From Cystobacter fuscus DSM 2262 (lineage in GTDB: Bacteria > Myxococcota > Myxococcia > Myxococcales > Myxococcaceae), in contig NZ_ANAH02000074.1 in assembly GCF_000335475.2 (NCBI RefSeq), positions 62,001 to 126,000 of the forward strand: a stretch of 64,000 nucleotides of DNA, read 5' to 3'. Below the pieces are notes generated by a model that saw only the letters and a list, made by a program, of their open reading frames with translations, searched no databases and was not told where the DNA came from. Position 1 is the first letter of the stretch; each line of letters opens with the position of its first letter. Of the stretch, positions 47,779-55,030 are shown piece after piece. A program made the position numbers and the translations under genes.

Positions 47779-48170
47779 TGCCCATCGAGCGCGTCACCGT
47801 CACGCCCGCCGCCGAGTCCCTGCTGCGCAAGATGCAGGGCCTTCACGGCCCCCTGATGTTCCATCAGTCCGGAGGGTGCTGTGACGGCAGCGCGCCCATG
47901 TGCTTTCCCCGGAAGGAGTTCCGCGTGGGCCAGGAGGACGTGTACCTGGGCACCATCGTGGACACGCCCTTCTACATCGGCGGCTCCCAGTTCGAGTACT
48001 GGCAGCACACCCACCTCACGGTGGACGTGGTGAAGGGCCGTGGCAGCGGCTTCTCCGTGGAGGCTCCCGAGGGGGTTCGCTTCCTCATCCGCTCCCGGGT
48101 CTTCACGGACGACGAGTACGCCGCCCTCCAGAAGGAGGGGCCGCCGCCCCGGGGCCCCCAGCCGGACTGA
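47778..48170 (+). CDS. DUF779-family protein (aldehyde-dehydrogenase partner)
   Basis: A 130-residue protein with the DUF779 signature: LLRKMQGLHGPLMFHQSGGCCDGSAPMCFP, then GQEDVYLGTI and FYIGGSQFEYWQHTHLTVDVV. The vicinal and nearby Cys residues (GGCCDGSAPMC) suggest metal or redox binding. Family members sit next to acetaldehyde dehydrogenases and are probably accessory to them; the mechanism is unknown. The ATG overlaps the dehydrogenase stop by one base. Confidence 0.9.
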   Translation: MPIERVTVTPAAESLLRKMQGLHGPLMFHQSGGCCDGSAPMCFPRKEFRVGQEDVYLGTIVDTPFYIGGSQFEYWQHTHLTVDVVKGRGSGFSVEAPEGVRFLIRSRVFTDDEYAALQKEGPPPRGPQPD

Positions 48171-48267
48171 GCGTCCTACTTCCTCCCCCCCGAGGTGCAT
48201 GCCCACCGGGAGCACTCGGGGGGGAGGCGGAGTTGGGTTACAATGGGCGTTCGTTCCTGGAGAGTGA

Positions 48268-48708
48268 ATGACGCCTGGCCATCGCGAGTGGAGGATTGGG
48301 CCCCATACGCTCCGCTTCGAGCCTCCCGACCTCCTGCGGATCGACTTCCACGGAGTGCTCACCCTGGAGGACGCCCCACGCATGGTCGAGATCTACCGCG
48401 AGTTGGGCAGGGCGGTGCGCCTGTACGTGCTGGGCAGCATGAGCGAAGCCGAGCCGCTCGAGCCCGATGTCCGGCACTACCTCAGCGAGCACATACGCTC
48501 CGAGTGGTTCGAAGCCACCGTCTATTTCGGGGCGCGTCTGGTCCACAAGGCGTTGATCAAGGGGGCGGTGATCGCGGCCCAACTGGACGGGTCCACGCAG
48601 AAGGAGATGGAGCAATCGCTGGCGGCCATCCACTTCGTCGCCACGCGGGAGGAAGCCGAGCAGCTCCTCCTCCAGTTGCGCGCGAGGGCGAGCGACCGGG
48701 TCGCCTGA
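48268..48708 (+). CDS. SpoIIAA/STAS-like small protein
   Basis: A 146-residue cytoplasmic protein. The pattern LRFEPPDLLRIDFHGVLTLEDAPRMVEIYREL, then VRLYVLGSMSEAEPLEP and VYFGARLVHKALIKGAVIAAQL, resembles the SpoIIAA-like (STAS-related) single-domain proteins common in myxobacteria, with alternating strands and helices. No conserved Ser is clear, so regulation by phosphorylation is unproven. Function unknown. It stands alone between the DUF779 gene and a convergent gene. Confidence 0.65.
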   Translation: MTPGHREWRIGPHTLRFEPPDLLRIDFHGVLTLEDAPRMVEIYRELGRAVRLYVLGSMSEAEPLEPDVRHYLSEHIRSEWFEATVYFGARLVHKALIKGAVIAAQLDGSTQKEMEQSLAAIHFVATREEAEQLLLQLRARASDRVA

Positions 48709-48730
48709 CGCGGGCCCGCCGAGCGGCGGA

Positions 48731-49741
48731 TTACAGGTTGGTGAGGCGGGCGAGCTGGATGTTCGAGTTGAGCATCTGCTGCGCCATCATCAGCTTGCCA
48801 CCGTCCTGGAGCGTGGAAGAACGGCTCCGGGCGTCGGCGAGCGCGCCCTGCTCCTGGGCGAGCATGCTCAGCTCGCCGTTGCTGATGGTGCCCTGCTTGA
48901 CGCCCTGGCTGAGGGCCCCCAGCTGATTGGCCTGGGTCTGGGCCACCGGATTGAAGGGCGCGAAGGAGGACTTCGAGCCGTTCTCGAACGCCGCCTTGGT
49001 GTTCATGACGTTCTGCGTGCTCATCTGGGACAGGTTGGCCGCCTCACCCAGGGTGATCTGCCCGTCCGCCGAGGCGCTCTTCGTCGCCGCGGCCAACTGC
49101 TGCACGCCCTGCATCAACTGGCCGAGCTCCTGCGAGGTGATGTTGCCCGAGCGCACACCCTGGGAGATCTTCTCCAGCAGCGCGCCCTGCTCCGTCTTCA
49201 GGTTCTTCAGCAGGGTGGCGGCGTCTCCGAAGGGAAGCGCGGTGTTGGCGCCCGGAAGCTGCGGCTGGCCGGCGCCCGGAAGCTGCGGCTGGCCGGCGCC
49301 CGGAAGCTGCGGCTGGCCGGCGCCCGGAACCTGGCCGTGGGCACCGCCATTGAGCAGACCCTGCAGGGCCTGGAGCATCTGCGCGAGCTGCGCGAGCGGA
49401 TTGGACTGGCCCTGGGGTCCGCCCACGCCGTGCTGCGGCTGCGGCACGCCCTGGCCCATCTGGGGCGCGAAGGAGTCCTTCTGGCCGAGGGTCGACTTGA
49501 TCTGCTGGAGCGCCCCGGCGAGCTGCGACATGGACTGGAGCAACTGGCTGGCGAGCTGGGCGTTGATCTTGCCCTGGCCCTGGGAAACGTTGGCCTGCAC
49601 ACCCGCGAGCTGGCTCAGCGTGTTGAGCAGGGCGGCGGGGTTGTTCTTGAGGGAGGCGATGGACACGGGCGGCTCCAGGATGGGGAGGCGACTCGGAGGA
49701 GAGTCGGAGACAGCGATGCCGAGAGGTAGTGCAGTGGGCAT
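48731..49741 (-). CDS. Ala/Gln-rich helical protein, probably exported without Sec signal
   Basis: A 336-residue protein with no signal peptide or membrane helix. It is rich in Gln, Ala, Leu, Ser and Asn with long amphipathic helices (for example NTLSQLAGVQANVSQGQGKI and ALLEKISQGVRSGNITSQEL). In the middle are three copies of an eight-residue unit (GAGQPQLP). The repeat-like segments around SQGVRSGNITSQELGQL and SQGVKQGTISNGELSML suggest a duplicated alpha-helical hairpin. I do not know the family. It shares an upstream TGGTGACAAC element with the adjacent metalloprotease gene and, like it, lacks a leader, so co-regulation and a common export route are plausible. The start at 49741 is one possibility. 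Confidence 0.6.
   Translation of the reverse strand: MPTALPLGIAVSDSPPSRLPILEPPVSIASLKNNPAALLNTLSQLAGVQANVSQGQGKINAQLASQLLQSMSQLAGALQQIKSTLGQKDSFAPQMGQGVPQPQHGVGGPQGQSNPLAQLAQMLQALQGLLNGGAHGQVPGAGQPQLPGAGQPQLPGAGQPQLPGANTALPFGDAATLLKNLKTEQGALLEKISQGVRSGNITSQELGQLMQGVQQLAAATKSASADGQITLGEAANLSQMSTQNVMNTKAAFENGSKSSFAPFNPVAQTQANQLGALSQGVKQGTISNGELSMLAQEQGALADARSRSSTLQDGGKLMMAQQMLNSNIQLARLTNL
49247..49318. repeat. Three exact tandem 24-bp repeats inside a coding gene
   Basis: Three identical 24-bp units (49247-49270, 49271-49294, 49295-49318) encode GAGQPQLP, followed by a partial fourth. Exact identity at all codon positions points to recent slippage or expansion. Confidence 0.95.
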
Positions 49742-49840
49742 GCCATGGCCCGTCGGCGGACTCCACGGGGGCGGGCTTCGTGAAAACGGGGAGTTGCGGC
49801 TCTGCTCCCACGGCTTGGATCACGGGGCCGCCCCAGTTCC

Positions 49841-49870
49841 CTGGTGACTGGAGTCACCAGTGGTGACAAC
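49841..49870. promoter_or_regulatory. Inverted-repeat operator-like element with GGTGAC core
   Basis: CTGGTGACT-GG-AGTCACCAG (49841-49860) is a perfect inverted repeat, followed directly by TGGTGACAAC. It lies in the 210-bp gap upstream of the helical protein gene (start 49741). The same ten bases TGGTGACAAC recur at 51986-51995 upstream of the metalloprotease gene, with related TGGTGACAC at 52007 and GGTGTCACC at 51931. No factor is known. Confidence 0.5.
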
Positions 49871-49951
49871 GGTCCGCGGAAAACGGCGAGCGCCCGGAAC
49901 CTCGCGGCTCCAGGCGCTCGTCACGTCCAGGCGAGGGGGAGGCTCAACGCC

Positions 49952-51754
49952 TCACTTCACGCCCACCGCGGTCCAGGCGTCCTTGACCTTCTGCACCTCC
50001 ACCGACTTCGCGCCGTACAGGTCCGTGGCCGCCTTGACGGTGGCCTCGCGCGCCTGGGCGAAGGTGGTGTTGGGCGTCATGTACGTGGTGAGCGCCCGGC
50101 CGAAGATCTTCTGGCTCTTGTCCATGCCGATGCCCCCGTCCACTCCCAGGCCCGACGTGCGGTTCTTCCCGCCCTCGGTCACCAGGTAGAAGGCGTTGTT
50201 GGCGATGCCGCTCGAGCCGTGCACCTCCGTCTGCTTCGGGTAGTTGCTGTAGTGGTCGACCGAGTAGCCGTCCTTCGTCGGCTCGTCCATGTACCGGAGG
50301 GCATCCCCCGAGCCGTTGGCCGGCGTCCACGCGTCCTCGCCCACCTTCCAGTCGAACTGCACCGACTTGTTCTTCTGCGCGGCGTACCACTCCACGCCCG
50401 AGCCGATGATGTCGCTGAAGGACTCGTTGAGGCCGCCGGACTCGCCGTCGTAGATGAGGCCCGCGGTGCGCTCGGTGAGGCCGTGGGCGATTTCGTGGCC
50501 CGCGATGTCCAGCGTGGTGAGCGGACCGGCGTTCTTCCCGTCCCCATCGCCGTAGTTCATCTTCTCGCCGTCCCAGTAGGCGTTGACCATGGCGCTGCCG
50601 TCCTGCTCGTTCACGTGCACGTAGGAGACGAGCTTCTCGCCCTTGCCGTCCAGCGAGTCGCGGCCCAGCACGTCCTTGATGAAGTCGTACGTCATCTCCG
50701 CGCCGTAGTGCGCGTCCACCGCCGCCTTGGTGCGCGCGTTGTCACCCGCCTCACCCCACACGTCGTTGGCGTCGGTGAAGGGCGTCGTGCCGCTGGCCGT
50801 GGACTTGTTCTTCGCGTCGTACGTCACCACGCCCCCGCCCCGGCTCTTGTCCTCCAGCGCGTAGGAGCCATTGGCCTGCTTCGTGGTCGAGAGGTCCACC
50901 TTGCCGCTGTAGAGCGTGGTGTCGTCCACCTTGCCCGCGGCCGGGGTGGTCGGCGTGGAGGGAGTGGACGGAGGAGTCGTCTGGGACGGGCCCGCCTTGG
51001 CGTGCGGCACCTCGATGCCACCCATCTGGTTGAAGCTCTTGAGCAGCGCACCGGTGTTGGCGTCCACCAGGTAGTTCATGCGGCGAGGCCCCTGAGCGGC
51101 CTTGAAGCTCGAGGTGTTGCTGAGCTGCACGTGGTAGGCGGCGTGGTACTGGCCGTCGTTGCCCTTGACGACGACGCGCTCGGAAGTAGGGGCGCGGTCC
51201 GTGGAGCCAGCGAACTGCTTCTGGGCGAGGGCGAGCGCGTCCTTGGCCTCGAGCTTCACGGGCGCCGAGCCCAGGCCCTTGGGGATGCTGGAGAGCTGAC
51301 CGGTGACGTCGGCCACCTTGCCCTCCTTGTCCAGGTGGCTGATGACCTGCTCGGCGAAGACCTTGGTGCCCTCGTGGGTGCGGTCCAGGCGCACGTGCGT
51401 CATGCCCAGCTCGTCCTTGAACACCTGACGGGGCGAGACGGAGGCGGCGGCGCCCGGCGAGGCTGCCACGCCGCGCGTGGAGCCCCCGAGGAAGTCGAGC
51501 GACTTCTGGATGGCGGCCTTCGCCTCCTGGCTGTCGAGGGACAGGGGGCCGGAGCTGGCGGAGGAGGCCGCGGAGGCGGAGAGGGCCACGGCGGGACGGG
51601 CGGCGGTGGCGAAGGTCGAGCCGGACTCGAACCCCTTGGAGGCAGCGGGAGCCTGCTGGCTCTTGGGGGCGGCGATGGGCGCCTGGGTCGCGGCAGCGGG
51701 GACGACGGGGGACTGCGGCGCGGCGACCGGGGTCTGCTTGTTGGAGACGATCAT
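49952..51754 (-). CDS. M4-family (thermolysin-like) metalloprotease without signal peptide
   Basis: A 600-residue protein. An Ala/Pro/Gln-rich N-terminus (about 1-70) replaces the usual Sec signal. A pro-region with FTP/PepSY-like segments follows (RQVFKDELGMTHVRLDRTHEG, then YHVQLSN and MNYLVDANTGALLKSF, about 120-260). The peptidase M4 catalytic core has DIAGHEIAHGLTER (zinc HExxH, about 419), NESFSD (third zinc ligand Glu, about 441) and SSGIANNAFYLVTEGG. Length fits prepro-bacillolysins minus a leader. Secretion must use another route if the protein acts outside. ATG at 51754; the longer upstream frame was rejected. It has its own 456-bp upstream region containing several GGTGAC motifs. 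Confidence 0.9.
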   Translation of the reverse strand: MIVSNKQTPVAAPQSPVVPAAATQAPIAAPKSQQAPAASKGFESGSTFATAARPAVALSASAASSASSGPLSLDSQEAKAAIQKSLDFLGGSTRGVAASPGAAASVSPRQVFKDELGMTHVRLDRTHEGTKVFAEQVISHLDKEGKVADVTGQLSSIPKGLGSAPVKLEAKDALALAQKQFAGSTDRAPTSERVVVKGNDGQYHAAYHVQLSNTSSFKAAQGPRRMNYLVDANTGALLKSFNQMGGIEVPHAKAGPSQTTPPSTPSTPTTPAAGKVDDTTLYSGKVDLSTTKQANGSYALEDKSRGGGVVTYDAKNKSTASGTTPFTDANDVWGEAGDNARTKAAVDAHYGAEMTYDFIKDVLGRDSLDGKGEKLVSYVHVNEQDGSAMVNAYWDGEKMNYGDGDGKNAGPLTTLDIAGHEIAHGLTERTAGLIYDGESGGLNESFSDIIGSGVEWYAAQKNKSVQFDWKVGEDAWTPANGSGDALRYMDEPTKDGYSVDHYSNYPKQTEVHGSSGIANNAFYLVTEGGKNRTSGLGVDGGIGMDKSQKIFGRALTTYMTPNTTFAQAREATVKAATDLYGAKSVEVQKVKDAWTAVGVK

Positions 51755-52210
51755 GGCAGTGGGGCTTTCTGATCCGGGGTGGGAGGGGCTCACCCCGTGT
51801 AGTCGATGTGCGCCACATGGAGCATGATGTGTGCCACGCACCGCGTCAGGGGCTTTGATGATGCAAGCCCTTGATTTGACTCAGAACACCGTGCCGGAGA
51901 CGTCAGACGACGGGTCACAGCCTGGTAACAGGTGTCACCACGACAAGCGGTGAAGCCCCCTCGGAGAAGGGGGGTGGACGGGCCCTGGTGACAACGTTTC
52001 GTCGGATGGTGACACGAGTCATCAGGAGAGGTGATGGGCCCGCCCGCGCCGTCCCGCGGGGGCCCGGTGCACTCCTGAAACGACCTGGGATGTCGGGTGG
52101 TGCTCACCCATCCAGGACATCGAGTCGACCTCGCAGGACACGTGGCGCGCATTGACTTGGGAGGTCGAATCTGGCCCCTTGGGCATGGAACGCCAGACGA
52201 GGAGAGGCAC
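51755..52210. other. Divergent promoter region with repeated GGTGAC motifs
   Basis: The gap between the leftward metalloprotease and the rightward kinase-like gene has no convincing gene. It contains GGTG-T-CACC at 51931-51939, TGGTGACAAC at 51986-51995 and TGGTGACAC at 52007-52015, plus GC-rich stretches near 52050. It probably holds the protease promoter and the promoter of the gene at 52211. Confidence 0.5.
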
Positions 52211-52663
52211 GTGTCGGACGAGAAGGAATCGCCGGGGGACCGGGTGGGGCCGTACCTGCTGGGGGAGCGGCTCGAGTTGATGGGGAGCGGGGTGGGCCGC
52301 CTGTGCCTGGCGCACCATGTCCACACGGGCGCGCGGACCGTGCTGCTCTTCCCCGAGAAGCACCTGGAGGAGCTGCTCCAGGGCTCGTGGGAGGTGAGCC
52401 TCTCCGGCGGGAAAGAGTCGTCCTCGGTGAAGATGAAGGTGGAGCGCTCGGCCAGGCCCGTCCCGGCGAAGGAGGTGGCCGATGCGCTGCGGCTCATCCT
52501 CCAGGCCATCGCGCGCGTGGAGGACAAGGATCGGCTGTACCAGCACCTCCTCGCGAAGCCGGTGGAGCGACGGGGGCGTTGGGGCTCACGCTCCGGCTGG
52601 GTGCGCGCCGCGCTGGTGGCCCTCGCGGTGGTGGCGGTGGGGCTGGGCGTCTGGCTGTTCTAG
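52211..52663 (+). CDS. Small membrane protein resembling a solitary kinase N-lobe
   Basis: A 150-residue protein starting with GTG at 52211 (a longer frame begins at 52097). The N-terminal about 45 residues (DRVGPYLLGERLELMGSGVGRLCLAHHVHTGARTVLLFP) follow the glycine-loop pattern of myxobacterial Ser/Thr kinases (G.Y.LGE.LG.GG.G.V.LA.H..TG), but the catalytic Lys is not evident and there is no C-lobe, HRD or DFG. A helical part follows, then one C-terminal transmembrane helix (WVRAALVALAVVAVGLGVWLF). It may be a pseudokinase fragment, a regulator tethered to the membrane, or a relic. I do not name a family. Confidence 0.6.
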   Translation: MSDEKESPGDRVGPYLLGERLELMGSGVGRLCLAHHVHTGARTVLLFPEKHLEELLQGSWEVSLSGGKESSSVKMKVERSARPVPAKEVADALRLILQAIARVEDKDRLYQHLLAKPVERRGRWGSRSGWVRAALVALAVVAVGLGVWLF

Positions 52664-52685
52664 CCCCAGGTGCCAACCACCGGGC
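52663..52685. terminator. Degenerate copy of the RCC1-cluster hairpin between converging genes
   Basis: GCCCCAGGTGCC followed by ACCACCGGGC forms two four-base stems (GCCC/GGGC and GGTG/CACC) with an internal loop. It matches the intergenic hairpins at 54988 and 57187 in its first half, so it appears to be the third, decayed copy and may stop transcription from both sides. Confidence 0.45.
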
Positions 52686-52688
52686 CAA

Positions 52689-54923
52689 TCAATACAGCAA
52701 GGAGCGAATGGCGGTGGTGGCGTACAAGGGGGGCCCATTGCCCAGCTGGCCGAAGGAGTTGTAACCCCAGGTCCACACGGTGCCGTCCGAGCGCAGCGCC
52801 AGCGAATGGCTGGAGCCCACCTCCACGGCCACCACCCCGCGCAGCTGTTGCACCTGCACCGGCACCAGTTGGTTGGACGACGTGGTGCCATCCCCCAGCT
52901 GGCCGTAGAGGTTGAAACCCCAGGCCCACACGGTGCCGTCATAGCGCACCGCCATCGAATAGTCGGAGCTCGCGGCCACGGACCCCCTTCCGCTCAGCCC
53001 TGTCACCTGCACCGGCGCCGAGCGCTGGAACCAGGAGCCATCCCCCAACTGGCCAAAAGAGTTGTAGCCCCAGGCCCACACGCTGCCGTCATAGCGCACC
53101 GCCAGCGAATGGGAGTCGCCCGCGGCCACGGACACCACTCCGCTCAGCCCTGTCACCTGCACCGGCGCCGAGCGGTTGGTCCAGGAGCCATCCCCCAGCT
53201 GGCCGTTGTCATTGCGGCCCAAGGCCCACACGGTGCCGTCGGAACGTACCGCCAGCGAGTGGAGGTTGCCCGCGGCCACGGCCACCACTCCGCTCAATCC
53301 TGTCACCTGCACCGGCACCAAGACGAAGAGCGAGGTGAACGTCCCCAGCTGGCCGTAGCCGTTGTAGCCCCAGCCCCACACGGTGCCGTCATTGCGCACC
53401 GCCAGCGAGAAGGAGGTGCCCGCGACCACGGCCACCACCCCACTCAGCCCCTGCACCTGCACCGGAACCAGGCGGTCGGTCGTGGTGCCATCCCCCAGCT
53501 GGCCGGAAGCGTTGGAGCCCCAGGCCCACACGGTGCCGTCGGAACGTATCGCCAGCGAGGAGGAGGCGCCCGCGGACACGGCCACCACCCCACTCAGCCC
53601 CTGCACCTGCACCGGCTCCGAGCGATTGCTCGTGGTGCCCTCCCCCAGCTGACCGGAGGCGTTGGAGCCCCAGGCCCACACGGTGCCGTCCGAGCGCACC
53701 GCCAGCGAGTGGGCATAGCCCGCCGCCACGGCCACCCCCCCGCTCAGCCCTCGCGCTTGCACCGGAAAGGCGCGGTTGCTCGTCGTCCCCTCTCCACGCT
53801 GGCCGTAGTCGTTGGAGCCCCAGGCCCACACGGTGCCGTCCGAGCGCAGCGCCAGCGAGAGGGAGGAGCCCGCGGCCACGGCCACCACCTCGCTCAGCCC
53901 CAGCACCTGCACCGGCGTCGAGCGGCTGGTCACGGTGTCATCCCCCAGTTGGCCGGAAAAGTTGTAGCCCCAGGCCCACACGGTGCCGTCATTGCGCACC
54001 GCCAGCGAATAGCCGGAGCCCGCCTCCATGGCCACCACTCCGCTCAGCACCTGCACCGGCACCAGGCGCTTGGTCGTGGTGCCATCCCCCAGCTGACCGG
54101 AAGCGTTGGCGCCCCAGGCCCACACGGTGCCGTCCGAGCGCAGCGCCAACGAATGGCTGGAGCCCGCCTCCACGGCCACCACCTCGCTCAACCCCAGCAC
54201 CGGCACCGGTACCAGGCGGTTGGTCGTGGTGCCCTCCCCCAACTGGCCGGAAGCGTTGGCGCCCCAGGCCCACACGGTGCCGTCCGAGCGCAGCGCCAGC
54301 GAATGGCTGGAGCCCGCGGTCACGGCCACCACCTCGCTCAGCCCCTGCACCTGCACCGGCACCAGGCGCCTGGTCGTGGTGCCCTCCCCCAGCTGGCCGT
54401 TGGGGTTGTCGCCCCAGGCCCACACGGTGCCGTCATCGCGCACCGCCAGCGAATGGTAGTGGCCCGCATCCACGGACACTCCCCCACTCAGCCCCTGCAC
54501 CTGCACCGGCTCCGCGCGGGAGCCCAGGGAGCCATTGCCCAGCTGGCCGTAGCCGTTGTAGCCCCAGGCCCACACGGTGCCGTCATTGCGCAACGCCAGC
54601 GAATGGATGGAGCCCGCAGCCGCGGCCACCACCTCGCTCAACCCCAGCACCTGCACCGGCGTCGAGCGGTTGTCCCTGGTACCATCCCCCAGCTGACCCG
54701 AGCCGTTGTTGCCTGCGGCCCAGACAGTGCCATCCGGGCGCACGGCCAGAGAATGTCCGTCTCCTGCCGACAGACGGGCTCGCGACTGCGCGGCCCGCAA
54801 CGGAGCGCTCCGCACCGTCTGCGCTGCTGACTCGGCAGTGGGTTGGCCACAACCCAACCCCATCCACACTCCAACCCAGACTCCCAGCAGTCTGGTCATC
54901 CATCTTCCTGCATGGCTTTGCAT
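52689..54923 (-). CDS. RCC1-repeat lipoprotein, copy 1 (14 repeats)
   Basis: A 744-residue protein. The leader is MQSHAGRWMTRLLGVWVGVW followed by MGLGCGQ, with a lipobox (LGC, anchored Cys about 25). After a short linker come 14 RCC1-type repeats of about 50 residues, each with the core SLAVRSDGTVWAWG, then GQLGDGTT and VPVQVQGLSGVVAVAAG. Two seven-bladed propellers would fit 14 repeats. RCC1 propellers bind proteins or ligands through loops; the target is unknown. It is the last of three tandem paralogues; the shared C-terminus ends SFGQLGNGPPLYATTAIRS plus LLY. AGGAG lies upstream of the ATG. A related hairpin separates it from the upstream copy, so each may have its own promoter. Confidence 0.9.
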   Translation of the reverse strand: MQSHAGRWMTRLLGVWVGVWMGLGCGQPTAESAAQTVRSAPLRAAQSRARLSAGDGHSLAVRPDGTVWAAGNNGSGQLGDGTRDNRSTPVQVLGLSEVVAAAAGSIHSLALRNDGTVWAWGYNGYGQLGNGSLGSRAEPVQVQGLSGGVSVDAGHYHSLAVRDDGTVWAWGDNPNGQLGEGTTTRRLVPVQVQGLSEVVAVTAGSSHSLALRSDGTVWAWGANASGQLGEGTTTNRLVPVPVLGLSEVVAVEAGSSHSLALRSDGTVWAWGANASGQLGDGTTTKRLVPVQVLSGVVAMEAGSGYSLAVRNDGTVWAWGYNFSGQLGDDTVTSRSTPVQVLGLSEVVAVAAGSSLSLALRSDGTVWAWGSNDYGQRGEGTTSNRAFPVQARGLSGGVAVAAGYAHSLAVRSDGTVWAWGSNASGQLGEGTTSNRSEPVQVQGLSGVVAVSAGASSSLAIRSDGTVWAWGSNASGQLGDGTTTDRLVPVQVQGLSGVVAVVAGTSFSLAVRNDGTVWGWGYNGYGQLGTFTSLFVLVPVQVTGLSGVVAVAAGNLHSLAVRSDGTVWALGRNDNGQLGDGSWTNRSAPVQVTGLSGVVSVAAGDSHSLAVRYDGSVWAWGYNSFGQLGDGSWFQRSAPVQVTGLSGRGSVAASSDYSMAVRYDGTVWAWGFNLYGQLGDGTTSSNQLVPVQVQQLRGVVAVEVGSSHSLALRSDGTVWTWGYNSFGQLGNGPPLYATTAIRSLLY

Positions 54924-54987
54924 CGCATTGCTCCTGGTGAGTGAATCAACACAGCGGCGAAGTCACACCGCCAACGTCTCGAGCGAC

Positions 54988-55014
54988 GGCCCCAGGTGCC
55001 AGGCACCTGGGGCC
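54988..55014. terminator. Perfect 13-bp inverted repeat between RCC1 copies 1 and 2
   Basis: GGCCCCAGGTGCC (54988-55000) and GGCACCTGGGGCC (55002-55014) are exact reverse complements around one base. It lies 16 bp after the stop of copy 2 and 64 bp before the start of copy 1 on the minus strand. No T-run follows. Confidence 0.6.
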
Positions 55015-55030
55015 AAGGCAGGCATTGCCC

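Noticed and set aside
49247-49318. Tandem 24-bp repeats considered as a CRISPR array
   Set aside because: The units abut with no spacers and encode an in-frame protein repeat.
52482-54830. Long plus-strand open frame rich in His, Gly and Pro opposite the first RCC1 gene
   Set aside because: It is the reverse complement of the RCC1 repeats; the periodic HGHHPAQ pattern is a shadow of the conserved repeat codons, and there is no ribosome binding site or signal. The same holds for the frames at 55448-56950 and 57110-59353.
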